Shown: positions 8,901 to 16,103 of the stretch, one piece after another | Layout of the letters: every line of letters starts with the position of its first letter | Position numbering within the stretch: the first letter of the stretch is position 1 | NCBI GenBank assembly: GCA_009777825.1 | Contig: WRLA01000023.1 | Location: forward strand, 1 to 39,703 | Source of the DNA: Bacteroidales bacterium | GTDB lineage: Bacteria > Bacteroidota > Bacteroidia > Bacteroidales > WRLA01 | Reading direction: 5' to 3' | Length of the DNA stretch: 39,703 nucleotides | Program-made: the position numbers and the translations under genes | The notes under the pieces: model-generated | The model's input: the letters and a program-made list of their open reading frames with translations, nothing else | The model's database searches: none | What the model was told of the DNA's origin: nothing

Positions 8901-10296
8901 GGACGTTGCGTATAATAATGGTATTGCTACAGCCGATAACCTGTTCCGGTCGAGTAAATGGGAAGAAGCAAAAACAGCCTACGAAGCCGCATTATCCATA
9001 AAAGAATCCGAATCGTATCCTCAGGCGCAAATCGAATTGTGCAACGAGCAACTACGCATCGCACAGGAAAAACTTGCGGCGGAACAGGCTTTGGAGGCAA
9101 ACTATCAATCGGCGTTAACCCAAGCCGACAATGCTTTTAAGGCGTCGCAGTGGGAAGAATCTGTTTCATTATATCGTCAGGCGTTGGAGTTGAAACCCAA
9201 TGAAAATTATCCGCAACAACAAATTGCTCTGGCGACTCAGGAATTGGAAAAAATCGCCGCCACGCAAAAGAGTTACAACGACCTGATTGCCAAAGGCGAT
9301 GACCTCTTCCAGAAAGAGGAGTGGCAGTCGGCAAAAACGACGTTCCAGCAAGCGGCGACGATCTTGCCGGAAGAGACCTATCCCGTTCAAAAAATCACAG
9401 CCATTGACAAGATATTGGCAGACATCGCCTTAGACGCCGAAAAAGCAGCGGAGAACGCCCGTATCTACCGTGAAAAAGTAACCGAAGCCAACGTTTTCAT
9501 CAACGAGAAAAATTATCAGGCAGCCATCAACACCTTAAACAGCGCATTGAACTACAAACCCAACGACGACTACGCCGTCAAGAAGATAGCCGAGTTACAG
9601 AAAATCATTGACGATGCCGCTTTCGCAAAGTCGGAATATGCGCGTCTCATCGCCGAGGGCGACGCCGCCTTTGCTATCGAGAAATACCGTGACGCCATCA
9701 CCGCCTACCGCGCCGCCATGCGTCAGCAACCCGACGAGATGTATCCGCGTAAAAAGATCTCCGACGCCGAGCGCAACATGGAATATACGCCGGAAAAACG
9801 CCGTCAGTTAGCACAAGAGAGCCTGCAACGCGGAGAAGACGCCGTGAAGACCAGCACCTACGACGCCGCCATGCGTGCCTTCGGCAACGCCTACTACTGG
9901 TACCCCGAAGAGGGCGAATCCACGCGCAACAAGATAAAATCTATCGTCGCCACATTAGAGGCGGGAACAGAAAAAACGCTGTTGGAAGAACCTATGAGCC
10001 TGACGTCGAACCGTCGCGGAACAATAGAGTTAGACATCAAACCCACCGAGATAAAAGGAACGGCATACATTCTGTTCAAAATATCAGGGAATTACGAAAA
10101 CAACGTCAACGTCTTCTTGCGCTGGGGACGCTCCGGCAATGAATACGGCACAACCGTCGTAACTTTAGTATATGGTCTCGACGACATCTACTACTGCGCC
10201 GAAATAAAAGGCGCCACCAACGGATTGACGTGGATAGCCTTTATCCCCGAAAATACGGATGTAACTATTGAAGAGGCGAAACTGATGAGCAGGTAA
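5986..10296 (+). CDS. giant exported TPR-repeat protein
   Basis: This is a 1436-aa protein with an N-terminal signal peptide (hydrophobic segment about 10-26, ending SAAAQ). Almost all of 30-1330 consists of TPR-like helical hairpins of about 54 residues with pattern A...AD.LF....W..A...Y..AL.IKP.E.YP..QI. Residues 366-960 are built from three full and one partial copy of a 163-aa unit, which is itself three hairpins (see 7081-8865). The last ~100 residues form a different, beta-rich domain (about 1335-1436) rich in aromatic residues (FLRWGRSGNEYG, YGLDDIYYCAE). TPR arrays are protein-binding scaffolds. Location is probably periplasmic or outer-membrane associated, since no T9SS tail is visible. 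yciO starts 2 bp after its stop, so the two are co-transcribed. Confidence 0.85.
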   Translation: MQFVNRNILIGNFSVIFFLLTIFSAAAQQNSDEETFRKALNFADSVYALQDYESAKAAYQYAARLQNTAHIQQQLATIDSKIAETEALNKKYNLAVSEVRQALNASDLPKAKERLEYALTLKPSEVWAIEKLAEVNKTLSDQAELLRQFDELIANGDRFFTSEKYADAKTEYEAALKLMPNSAVAKEKIAAVKTKVQDIDSEYKRQITAGDALYRQNELEEAKTAYQAAVQLKPDQPYPKQKIEQIDNIIHGEAALAAELEVVVRAADQAFDNQNYTLATKKYNEALDILSSHEHSKERLQEIRRLIGENESKQLAYNGFIDKANAHFDNKRYPEAKNEYQNALDVLPDEAFPKERIAQINKIGDLAQLESAYKAAIAEGDALFKSKSWSESIVKYQEALALKPEESYPQQQIDKANAELGTIAEVNSSYIAAIEVADALFSQEKWTDAIAAYQSASKIKPAETYPKQQIEKADLNKRYGESLAIADELFNAQKWNESIPAYQAALKIKPDETYPTDQIAIAKAKIGDLAQLESNYKTAIAEGDALFKSKSWSESIVKYQEALALKPEESYPQQQIDKANAELGAIAEVNSSYTAAIEAADALFSQEKWTDAITAYQSASKIKPTETYPKQQIEKADLNKRYGESITIADELFNAQKWNESIPAYQATLKIKPDETYPTDQIAIAKAKIGDLAQLENNYKAAITEGDALFKSKSWSESIVKYQEALALKPEESYPQQQIDKANAELGTIAEVNSSYTAAIEAADALFSQEKWTDAIAAYQSASKIKPSEAYPKQQIEKADLNKRYGESLAVADDLFNAQKWNESIPAYQAALKIKPDDTYPTDQIAIAKAKIGDLAQLESNYKAAITEGDALFKSKSWSESIVKYQEALVLKPEESYPQQQIDKANAELGIIAEINSSYTAAIEAADALFSQEKWTDAITAYQSASKIKPAETYPKQQIELANAEIKALADRDVAYNNGIATADNLFRSSKWEEAKTAYEAALSIKESESYPQAQIELCNEQLRIAQEKLAAEQALEANYQSALTQADNAFKASQWEESVSLYRQALELKPNENYPQQQIALATQELEKIAATQKSYNDLIAKGDDLFQKEEWQSAKTTFQQAATILPEETYPVQKITAIDKILADIALDAEKAAENARIYREKVTEANVFINEKNYQAAINTLNSALNYKPNDDYAVKKIAELQKIIDDAAFAKSEYARLIAEGDAAFAIEKYRDAITAYRAAMRQQPDEMYPRKKISDAERNMEYTPEKRRQLAQESLQRGEDAVKTSTYDAAMRAFGNAYYWYPEEGESTRNKIKSIVATLEAGTEKTLLEEPMSLTSNRRGTIELDIKPTEIKGTAYILFKISGNYENNVNVFLRWGRSGNEYGTTVVTLVYGLDDIYYCAEIKGATNGLTWIAFIPENTDVTIEEAKLMSR
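7081..8865 (+). repeat. 489-bp in-frame tandem repeat (3.65 copies) in the TPR gene
   Basis: The phrase KTTAGCACAGTTGGAAA-type start (coding LAQLE) recurs at 7081, 7570, 8059 and 8548, exactly 489 bp (163 codons) apart. The first three units are complete; the fourth stops after 106 codons. Copies differ by scattered, mostly silent substitutions, so they are older than a fresh duplication but still similar enough to recombine. Confidence 0.9.
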
Positions 10297-10298
10297 TT

Positions 10299-10922
10299 AT
10301 GTTATTATACATCCATCCAAGTACCCCCGAAGAGCGCAAAGTGCGCCAAGTAGCCGACTGCTTGCGGCAAGGCGGCATCGTCATCTACCCGACGGATACG
10401 ATTTATGGTATCGGTTGCGATATCACCAAATACAAAGTCATCGAGCGCATCGCCGCCCTGAAAGGGAAAAATCTAAAAACCGAACGGTTTTCCATCATCT
10501 GCTGCGACCTGAGTTCGCTCTCCGACTACACGCGCCCCATCAACAACAGCGTCTATCGCATCATGAAAAAAGCGTTGCCCGGTCCCTATACCTTTATCTT
10601 GGAGGCGAACAACAACGTCCCCAAGATTTTCCATAACAAACGCAGTTCCATCGGAATCCGGGTGCCGGATAATCTTATTACACAATCTATTGTCCGGGAG
10701 TTGGGCAATCCCATCGTCTCCACCTCCGTCAAAATTGACGATACCATTGACGAATATATCACCGACCCGGAACTCATCTACGAGCGCTTCGGCGATATGG
10801 TGGACATCGTCATCCACGGCGGCTACGGCGACAACGTGCCTTCTACCATAATTGACTGCACAGACGGCACGCCGACGCTGATACGGGAAGGGAAAGGGGA
10901 GTTTTTGAATGAGTGGGAATAG
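10299..10922 (+). CDS. yciO: YciO/TsaC-type threonylcarbamoyl-AMP synthase family protein
   Basis: This is a 207-aa single-domain protein of the Sua5/YciO/YrdC family. Seen motifs: GGIVIYPTDTIYGIGCD (about 29-45), the nucleotide-pocket strand; ALKGK (53-57); a Pro-Gly-Pro turn in LPGPYTFIL; SIGIRVPDN; and STSVKIDD. The overall run, including DLSSLSDY and VDIVIHGGYG..PSTIIDCTDGTPTLIREG, is closer to E. coli YciO than to TsaC. TsaC proteins make threonylcarbamoyl-AMP from Thr, bicarbonate and ATP for tRNA t6A37; YciO has been reported to have weaker or different activity. With no other homologue in the window, I cannot say whether this is the main t6A enzyme. It starts 2 bp after the TPR gene and is translationally coupled to it. 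Confidence 0.88.
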   Translation: MLLYIHPSTPEERKVRQVADCLRQGGIVIYPTDTIYGIGCDITKYKVIERIAALKGKNLKTERFSIICCDLSSLSDYTRPINNSVYRIMKKALPGPYTFILEANNNVPKIFHNKRSSIGIRVPDNLITQSIVRELGNPIVSTSVKIDDTIDEYITDPELIYERFGDMVDIVIHGGYGDNVPSTIIDCTDGTPTLIREGKGEFLNEWE

Positions 10923-10962
10923 GGGATAATATTGGTAGAAAACGGATAAAATCCTTGATACA

Positions 10963-10980
10963 GCGTGCCGTTAGGTACGC
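10963..10980 (+). repeat. short GTTA-loop hairpin
   Basis: GCGTGCC-GTTA-GGTACGC forms a 7-bp stem with one wobble pair, 40 nt after yciO. It resembles small 'cgtgccgttaggtacg' repeats that I have seen scattered in Bacteroidota intergenic DNA. It has no T-run, so it is not a classic terminator. Confidence 0.3.
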
Positions 10981-11004
10981 AATATTGAAAGATGCCGATA
11001 TATT

Positions 11005-11324
11005 GAGGCTGTCTCAAAAGTCAAAATTCCTTACCACAAAGTGGGTATTTTCCGTTGTAAAATGAAAAGATTGAATAACAAGATGATTGAGATAGGGGAA
11101 AAATAAGGGAATAAGGGATATGGGGTTTCATATTCGGCTACTAAGTCCCCCGCAAATATCCCTTATTCCCTTATTTTCAAACAAATAGGAATTTGTTATA
11201 TAAAAGGCGCAAAGAAAATGCAAAGGGCGCAAAGAGTAAGCATTTTATTATCAATCACTTGCGTACTTTGCGAAAAATCTTTGCGCCTTTGCGTTTAATT
11301 TTTTTTGACTTTTAAGACAGCCTC
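11005..11324. mobile_element. MITE-like element with 18-bp terminal inverted repeats
   Basis: GAGGCTGTCTCAAAAGTC (11005-11022) and GACTTTTAAGACAGCCTC (11307-11324) are inverted repeats with one mismatch, enclosing 320 bp with no gene. Ends of the type GGCTGTCTCAAAA are common in IS1182-like elements, so a transposase in trans is plausible. Inside are two nested palindromes: AAAATAAGGGAATAAGGG / CCCTTATTCCCTTATTTT (about 11100-11180) and GGCGCAAAG... / CTTTGCGCC (about 11205-11295). It lies between the converging yciO and cdaA genes and may serve as a two-way terminator. A sister copy sits inside folP (12567-12722). Confidence 0.7.
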
Positions 11325-11339
11325 TTTCTACGGAGAACA

Positions 11340-12161
11340 TCATTTCTTTACGTTTTTAGGTTCAAATTTATTTCTAAGATATTCTCCTAATTGAGCCGAC
11401 GAGAGGTTTTGGATGATGTTGGTACGGTGGAAGAGGGAAATTTTACCGGTTTCTTCGGAGACGACGACGATGATGGCGTCGGTGTTTTCGGACATTCCGA
11501 GGGCTGAGCGGTGGCGCAGTCCGAAGTGGGTGGGGATTTTTCTGTTGGACGAGACGGGCAGGATAGCCTTCGCCGTAGCAATCCTGTTGTGCGAAATGAT
11601 CACGGCGCCGTCGTGTAAAGGACTGTTTTTGAAGAAGATACTTTCGAGAAGTTGTTCGTTCACGGTGGCGTCAACGGCGATGCCGGTTTTCATCACCTGT
11701 TCCAATTCGTTGTAGCGGGCGATGACAATGAGTGCGCCCGTTTTCTCGCTGCTCATCTTTTTACATGCCATCACGATGGCGTCAATGTTGAGTTTGTCGT
11801 TGACAAGGTTCAGCCGGATAAACGACCACTTCCCCTTGCCAACGCGTTCAAACATCTTCACGTTGCCCAGCATCAGGAGAATTTGCCGTATTTCGGGTTG
11901 AAAAACGATGACCAAGGCGATGGCTCCAACGCCCATGAACGCTCCCAAAATCTTCGACAGCAGCAGCATGTCCAACGCCACCACAGCCCGCCACAGAAAA
12001 TACATGAGGATGAAACCTATCAAAATCCTGATGCCCACCGTCTTGCGCATCAGGAAAAACATCTCAAATATCAACGCCGCCACCAGCAGGAGGTCTATGA
12101 CATCCCTAATCCGGATGGATTGTGAAAAAGTCCGTATAGTTTCTAAAAAAAGTATCGTCAT
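11340..12161 (-). CDS. cdaA: diadenylate cyclase CdaA (c-di-AMP synthase)
   Basis: This is a 273-aa protein. Three N-terminal membrane helices (about 21-38, 44-60, 73-88) are followed by a DAC (DisA_N) catalytic domain. The two catalytic motifs are intact: LHDGAVII with DGA at 184-186 (metal and 3'-OH activation) and LRHRSALG with RHR at 216-218 (ATP phosphates). The enzyme condenses two ATP into c-di-AMP, a second messenger controlling cell-wall and ion balance. It is the usual membrane-bound form, encoded directly after folP: its start codon lies 1 bp past the folP stop, an arrangement typical of Bacteroidota. Transcription should come from the folP promoter, so the repeat inside folP also lies in its leader transcript. 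Confidence 0.93.
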   Translation of the reverse strand: MTILFLETIRTFSQSIRIRDVIDLLLVAALIFEMFFLMRKTVGIRILIGFILMYFLWRAVVALDMLLLSKILGAFMGVGAIALVIVFQPEIRQILLMLGNVKMFERVGKGKWSFIRLNLVNDKLNIDAIVMACKKMSSEKTGALIVIARYNELEQVMKTGIAVDATVNEQLLESIFFKNSPLHDGAVIISHNRIATAKAILPVSSNRKIPTHFGLRHRSALGMSENTDAIIVVVSEETGKISLFHRTNIIQNLSSAQLGEYLRNKFEPKNVKK

Positions 12162-12162
12162 C

Positions 12163-13155
12163 TTAGTAAAAATTTTCGTTCGTCAAACCGGAACTTTCGT
12201 ATTCCTTGTATAATCTTGCCGTTGCGACTGCCTCCTTCACGTCGTGCACTCTCAGATAAGTCGCCCCGTTTAATAACGCCAACATGTTCAAAATCATTGT
12301 CCCGTGCAGAGATTCTTCGGGCGTTATCTCTAAAACCTTCCAAATCATGGTTTTGCGCGACAATCCCGCCAGCACCGGTCCCATGTCGGCAAAAGTACGC
12401 AAATTTCGTAAGAGTTGATAGTTTTGAGGGATGGTTTTCCCGAACCCGAAACCGGGGTCGAGGATGATGCGCTGATTGTCAATGCCTTTAGTCTGTAATT
12501 GGATTAACTTTGTTTGAAAAAAGTGTTTGACGAGATTGTGTGGTGCGAGAGGTTCCTCAGGACAGGGAGGTTGCCTTAAAAGTCTTTTTAACCACAAAGA
12601 GCACGAAGTACACACAAAGGAACACAATGATAACGTGCTGTTTGACAATACTTTGTGTTCTTTGTGAAAATCCTTTGTGAACCTTTGTGGTAAAAAAAAT
12701 TGACTTTCGAGACATTCACCTCGATGCAACGTCTCCAAACTCTCCACCCCGTGCATCAAAACATATATAACATGCTGATTTTCAGCGATAACATTCCAAA
12801 TCTCCGGTTCAATATTCCCGCCGGAAATGTCGTTAATGATGTTTGCTCCTGCGTGGATGCACTCCTGCGCCACTTTTGCGCGGAAAGTGTCAACGGAGAT
12901 TTTTACATCCGGAAAACGCTGTTTCAGTCCGACAACTACAGGAAGTACGCGCTGCAACTCTTCGTTTTCGCTCACAAAATCATAACCGGGACGGGAAGAA
13001 AATCCTCCAACATCCACAATATCAGCGCCTTCCGAAAGCATTTTTTCCGCCTGTGCGAGCCATGCCTTGTCGCTGACAAAACGTCCGCCGTCGTAAAAAG
13101 AGTCCGGCGTAACATTTAATATGCCCATGATGGTTGGCATTTCCAATATTTTCAT
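12163..13155 (-). CDS. folP: dihydropteroate synthase carrying a 52-residue in-frame insertion
   Basis: This is a 330-aa protein; family members are about 275-285. Folate-pathway enzyme joining p-aminobenzoate to dihydropterin pyrophosphate. All pterin and pABA motifs are visible: GILNVTPDSFYDGG (11-24), DVGGFSSRPG (48-57), SVDT (87-90), INDISGG (107-113), LDPGFGFGKT (232-241), GLSRKTM (264-270) and LRVHD (301-305). Between YVLMHG (131-136) and the LIQLQTKG helix lies foreign sequence, about residues 146-197, rich in Cys, Ser and Leu. It corresponds exactly to a 156-bp inverted-repeat element (12567-12722). Removing it leaves 278 aa. The frame is preserved, so the enzyme may still fold with an extra loop; activity is uncertain. 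Followed directly by cdaA. Confidence 0.88.
   Translation of the reverse strand: MKILEMPTIMGILNVTPDSFYDGGRFVSDKAWLAQAEKMLSEGADIVDVGGFSSRPGYDFVSENEELQRVLPVVVGLKQRFPDVKISVDTFRAKVAQECIHAGANIINDISGGNIEPEIWNVIAENQHVIYVLMHGVESLETLHRGECLESQFFLPQRFTKDFHKEHKVLSNSTLSLCSFVCTSCSLWLKRLLRQPPCPEEPLAPHNLVKHFFQTKLIQLQTKGIDNQRIILDPGFGFGKTIPQNYQLLRNLRTFADMGPVLAGLSRKTMIWKVLEITPEESLHGTMILNMLALLNGATYLRVHDVKEAVATARLYKEYESSGLTNENFY
12567..12722. mobile_element. 156-bp MITE-like insertion inside folP
   Basis: The ends GAGGTTGCCTTAAAAGTC (12567-12584) and GACTTTCGAGACATTCACCTC (12702-12722) are degenerate copies of the termini of the element at 11005-11324. The interior is a palindrome of ACCACAAAG / CTTTGTGGT words. 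Its length is 156 bp, a multiple of three, and it has no stop codon in the folP frame. No target duplication is obvious. Confidence 0.75.
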
Positions 13156-13163
13156 TATTTTTG
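13134..13163 (+). promoter_or_regulatory. promoter for the DUF1599 gene
   Basis: TTG (13134-13136), a 19-nt spacer and TATTTTTG (13156-13163) fit the Bacteroidota -33/-7 layout. The leader would be about 60 nt. It overlaps the first codons of divergent folP. Confidence 0.4.
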
Positions 13164-13220
13164 CAAAAAATTTGATGTTAGATTTTCGCTTTTTATCTGT
13201 CTATAATTAAAACGGGTTTG

Positions 13221-13228
13221 CAAAGTTA
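13221..13228 (-). promoter_or_regulatory. -7 box for folP-cdaA
   Basis: TAACTTTG on the minus strand lies 65 nt before the folP start. It overlaps the first base of the divergent DUF1599 gene, so the two transcripts overlap at their 5' ends. Confidence 0.45.
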
Positions 13229-13776
13229 TGAATATTTTTGATACTTCGGCACAATACGATGCGGTGATTGCAGCGTGTAAAAAGGTTTTTCTCGACAAGA
13301 TGAAGGACTACGGGACGGCGTGGCGCATTTTGCGTCCGTCATCCATCACCGACCAGATTTTTATTAAAGCCTCCCGCATACGCCACATACAGCAACAGGG
13401 GACGCAAAAAATCGCGGAAGGCATCCGTTCCGAATTTCTCGGCATTGCCAACTATGCCGTGATGGCGCTGATACAGTTGGAGTTAGAGTCGTCGCTCAAC
13501 TTCTCCATCCCCGCCGAGCAAGCCGAAGCGCTCTACACCCGCTACTTCCTGCAAGCCAAAGCGCTGATGGAAGATAAAAACCACGACTACGACGAGGCAT
13601 GGCGCAGTATGCGCATCAGTTCGTTGGACGACATCATCCTGATGAAACTGCTGCGTATCAAACAAATAGAAGACAACGACGGCAAAACCATCGCCTCCGA
13701 AGGATTGGACGCCAACTATTTCGACATCATCAACTATGCCGTCTTTGCCCTGATTCAAATGAGTAACGAAAATTAA
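13228..13776 (+). CDS. DUF1599 domain protein (nucleotide-modification-associated domain)
   Basis: This is a 182-aa protein, all helical, built from two copies of one motif: residues about 8-85 (KKVFLDKMKDYGTAWRILRPSSITDQIFIKASRIRHIQ...FLGIANYAVMALIQLE) and about 108-180 (KALMEDKNHDYDEAWRSMRISSLDDIILMKLLRIKQIE...FDIINYAVFALIQM). This matches the DUF1599 family, which is proposed to relate to the all-alpha nucleotide pyrophosphatase type. Conserved K.DYG.AWR and E/D residues could bind metal and nucleotide. The catalytic role is unproven. The gene is followed after 17 bp by the DoxX-like gene, the standard order in Bacteroidales. Confidence 0.85.
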   Translation: MNIFDTSAQYDAVIAACKKVFLDKMKDYGTAWRILRPSSITDQIFIKASRIRHIQQQGTQKIAEGIRSEFLGIANYAVMALIQLELESSLNFSIPAEQAEALYTRYFLQAKALMEDKNHDYDEAWRSMRISSLDDIILMKLLRIKQIEDNDGKTIASEGLDANYFDIINYAVFALIQMSNEN

Positions 13777-13793
13777 TAAAAATATATCGAAAC

Positions 13794-15056
13794 ATGAAAA
13801 AGAATAAAAAAGATTTTATCGGATGGTTAATCATCGCCGTTGCGTTGCTATCGGCTGTGGCTGTTTATTTTGTGGAAGGATTGATGTGGGCGTTCTTAGT
13901 ATTGCTCATACTCAACCTCTTGTATTCCGTCATATTTAGAAAATATTTTTCACCCGCCGCCATCACGCTCTCCCGTGTGTTAATCGGGGCGTTGTTCATC
14001 TTCAGCGGATTTGTCAAGGCGGTTGACCCGATGGGTACCGTTTTCAAAATGGAAGAATATATGGTCGCGTACGGAACGGAATGGGCGATGCCCTTGGTTC
14101 CCGCCGTCGCTATCTTGATGATTACCGTTGAGTTTGCGCTGGGATTCTTTGCGATACTGAACATCAAACCCAAATTTACCTTTGCCATCATTACCCTGAT
14201 GATGGCAGGTTATACCGTGCTTACCTTTTTGGACGCCCTCAACAATCCCGTCTCCGACTGCGGATGTTTCGGCGATTTTATCATCATGTCCAACTGGCAA
14301 ACGTTTTATAAAAACTTAGTTATAGACACCGTCCTGTTGGCTATATTGTTCAATTTCAAATATGTACGAACACGCCTCTCCGGCATGGCACAATTCGCCC
14401 TCGGCGGCTTTATCATGGTGATGACCTTGGGCGTTGAGATTTATACCTACTACCATCTTCCCATCATGGACTTTTTACCGTGGAAAGTGGGCAGTAAAAC
14501 GGTGATGGAAGAGCGTCTGCCCGTAACCTTCTTTTTCACATGCGAAAACCAGGAAACCGGCGAGAGAAAAGAATTCCCCTACGACGACATCAGCGCGCAA
14601 CTCTCTGATTCTGCATGGAATGCGACATGGACTATCGTCTCGCGGCGCGACATTGACCCCAACCCGAAACCGCACAACCTCCGCATCATCAACGACGCAG
14701 GCGACGACGTTACGGGCGATTATTTGGAAGTGGACAATCCCACATTTATCGCTACCGCTTACGACATAGAACGCTGGCACAGCGGAGCCTTGCCGAAACT
14801 GACCCAACTCTACCACGACGCCACCAACAACGGATATAACTTTGTCATGCTCGTTGACGAAGAGCCGCAAAAAATAGAAATCTTTGTCAATGAACACGAT
14901 ATAGAGTTTCCCGTCTATACCGGCGACGGAACAGAACTGAAAATGATGAACCGCTCCAACCCGGGCGTTACCCTCATCCAAAATAAAACTGTGAAACACA
15001 AATGGAGTTACCATAACATACCCGATGCTAAGGGAGTTGAGATGGCGGTGGAGTGA
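13794..15056 (+). CDS. DoxX/MauE-family membrane protein with C-terminal periplasmic domain
   Basis: This is a 420-aa protein. Two membrane helices at about 10-45, then a four-helix DoxX/MauE-like domain (about 55-185) with the family features SRVLIGALFIFSGFVKAVDPMG and the Cys pair in SDCGCFGDF (about 158-165). A further helix at about 200-220 is followed by a soluble domain (about 235-415) that resembles a thioredoxin-like fold but has no CxxC. MauE-like proteins help form or transfer disulfides or electrons. A redox role at the inner membrane is inferred from the CGC pair. It is encoded with DUF1599 as an operon. Confidence 0.8.
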   Translation: MKKNKKDFIGWLIIAVALLSAVAVYFVEGLMWAFLVLLILNLLYSVIFRKYFSPAAITLSRVLIGALFIFSGFVKAVDPMGTVFKMEEYMVAYGTEWAMPLVPAVAILMITVEFALGFFAILNIKPKFTFAIITLMMAGYTVLTFLDALNNPVSDCGCFGDFIIMSNWQTFYKNLVIDTVLLAILFNFKYVRTRLSGMAQFALGGFIMVMTLGVEIYTYYHLPIMDFLPWKVGSKTVMEERLPVTFFFTCENQETGERKEFPYDDISAQLSDSAWNATWTIVSRRDIDPNPKPHNLRIINDAGDDVTGDYLEVDNPTFIATAYDIERWHSGALPKLTQLYHDATNNGYNFVMLVDEEPQKIEIFVNEHDIEFPVYTGDGTELKMMNRSNPGVTLIQNKTVKHKWSYHNIPDAKGVEMAVE

Positions 15057-15218
15057 AAATTTTAAGTTGCAGAGTGATTTTTTAAAATGTATAACTATGG
15101 TAACATAAAAGATGTTATTACATTGGAGGCAAAGGTACGAATATTCATAATACCAAAGTGAAAAATAATTTTTCGCGTTTTTCCTCGTTAAAATAAAAAT
15201 CTTTGACAAGTTGCGCTT

Positions 15219-16103
15219 ATGGACTTTTACGGCATCATTAAAAAAATCAACGAGTTACGAAACGAATTGAAACAGATTTCCCTTTCGGCTATCGAGCGGG
15301 ATATTATAAAGACGAAAATGGCGGAGACGTACTTTCTTTTGTTTGAAGAGACTACGGATGCTCCTGTCCCCACGAAAGTGGCAAATGCAGAAATTCCCGG
15401 AAATAACGTTGAAAGAGAGGAGATTGCGGGTCAAGCCCGCAATGACGGCTCAGAGCGTAATGTTTCCGAATTGCTTCACTCCGTTCGCAATGACGAAAAC
15501 TGTGCGGGCATTTCGACTGCGCTCAATGACCGCAATGACGGCTCAGAGCGTAATGTTTCCGGATTGCTTCACTCCGTTCGCAATGACGAAAACCGTGCGG
15601 GCATTTCGACTGCGCTCAATGACCGCAATGACGGCTCAGAGCGTAATGTTTCCGGATTGCTTCACTCCGTTCGCAATGACGATTCCGTTCGCAATGACGA
15701 ACAGCCGGACGTATTATACACTCAGCAACCGCCGATTGAACAGAAAGTTCCACAAAAAAAACCATTGAACGTTGACTATAAAAGCCTAGTGGACAAGTTT
15801 TTAGAAAAGGAATCGGAAAAGCCCACCGCCCCCGAAGACAAATCGCTGTTGTCGAAGATGTCGCAGGCGAAGATTACCGACCTGAAACGTTCTATCGCCA
15901 TGAACGACCGTTTTATCTTTATCAAAGAGTTGTTTAACAACGACTTCGACGCCTACAACCGCTATATCAACGCCTTAAACGGATGCAAAAGCATGGAACA
16001 GGCTGAACAATACCTCGCCCAACTAAAAAATCAATGCGAATGGGACGAGAGCAATGAAACGGTACAGCATTTTCTCTCGTTGATTGGACGAAAGTTTTGC
16101 TAA
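15219..16103 (+). CDS. conserved Bacteroidota protein invaded by a 31-residue repeat
   Basis: This is a 294-aa cytoplasmic protein. The N-terminus (1-50) is a helical segment. The C-terminal ~80 residues (SLLSKMSQAKITDLKRSIAMNDRFIFIKELFNNDFDAYNRYINALN...WDESNETVQHFLSLIGRKF) match a hypothetical family that I recognise as widespread in Bacteroidota, function unknown. Between them, residues 75-155 are two full and one partial copy of NDGSERNVSGLLHSVRNDEN..., translated from a 93-bp DNA repeat (15441-15701). The middle is probably a disordered linker, where such an insertion is tolerated. It converges on pepD with a 4-bp overlap of stops. Confidence 0.75.
   Translation: MDFYGIIKKINELRNELKQISLSAIERDIIKTKMAETYFLLFEETTDAPVPTKVANAEIPGNNVEREEIAGQARNDGSERNVSELLHSVRNDENCAGISTALNDRNDGSERNVSGLLHSVRNDENRAGISTALNDRNDGSERNVSGLLHSVRNDDSVRNDEQPDVLYTQQPPIEQKVPQKKPLNVDYKSLVDKFLEKESEKPTAPEDKSLLSKMSQAKITDLKRSIAMNDRFIFIKELFNNDFDAYNRYINALNGCKSMEQAEQYLAQLKNQCEWDESNETVQHFLSLIGRKFC
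15441..15701 (+). repeat. 93-bp tandem repeat translated in frame
   Basis: Units start at 15441, 15534 and 15627 with exact 93-bp spacing. The third stops at about 15682 and is followed by an extra TTCCGTTCGCAATGACGA. The units carry the words ATTGCTTC, CTCCGTTCGCAATGACG and CGCAATGACG. These belong to the dispersed 'cattgcga...gaagcaat' repeats found in many bacteria, of which a relative lies at 32318-32350. Confidence 0.85.

Noticed and set aside
14475..15209. 244-aa minus-strand frame over the DoxX gene
   Set aside because: Mostly the antisense of a convincing gene; Val/Phe-rich composition typical of such shadows, even though a promoter-like box lies at 15130.
15441..15701. CRISPR array
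   Set aside because: Units are contiguous 93-bp repeats without unique spacers and are translated.
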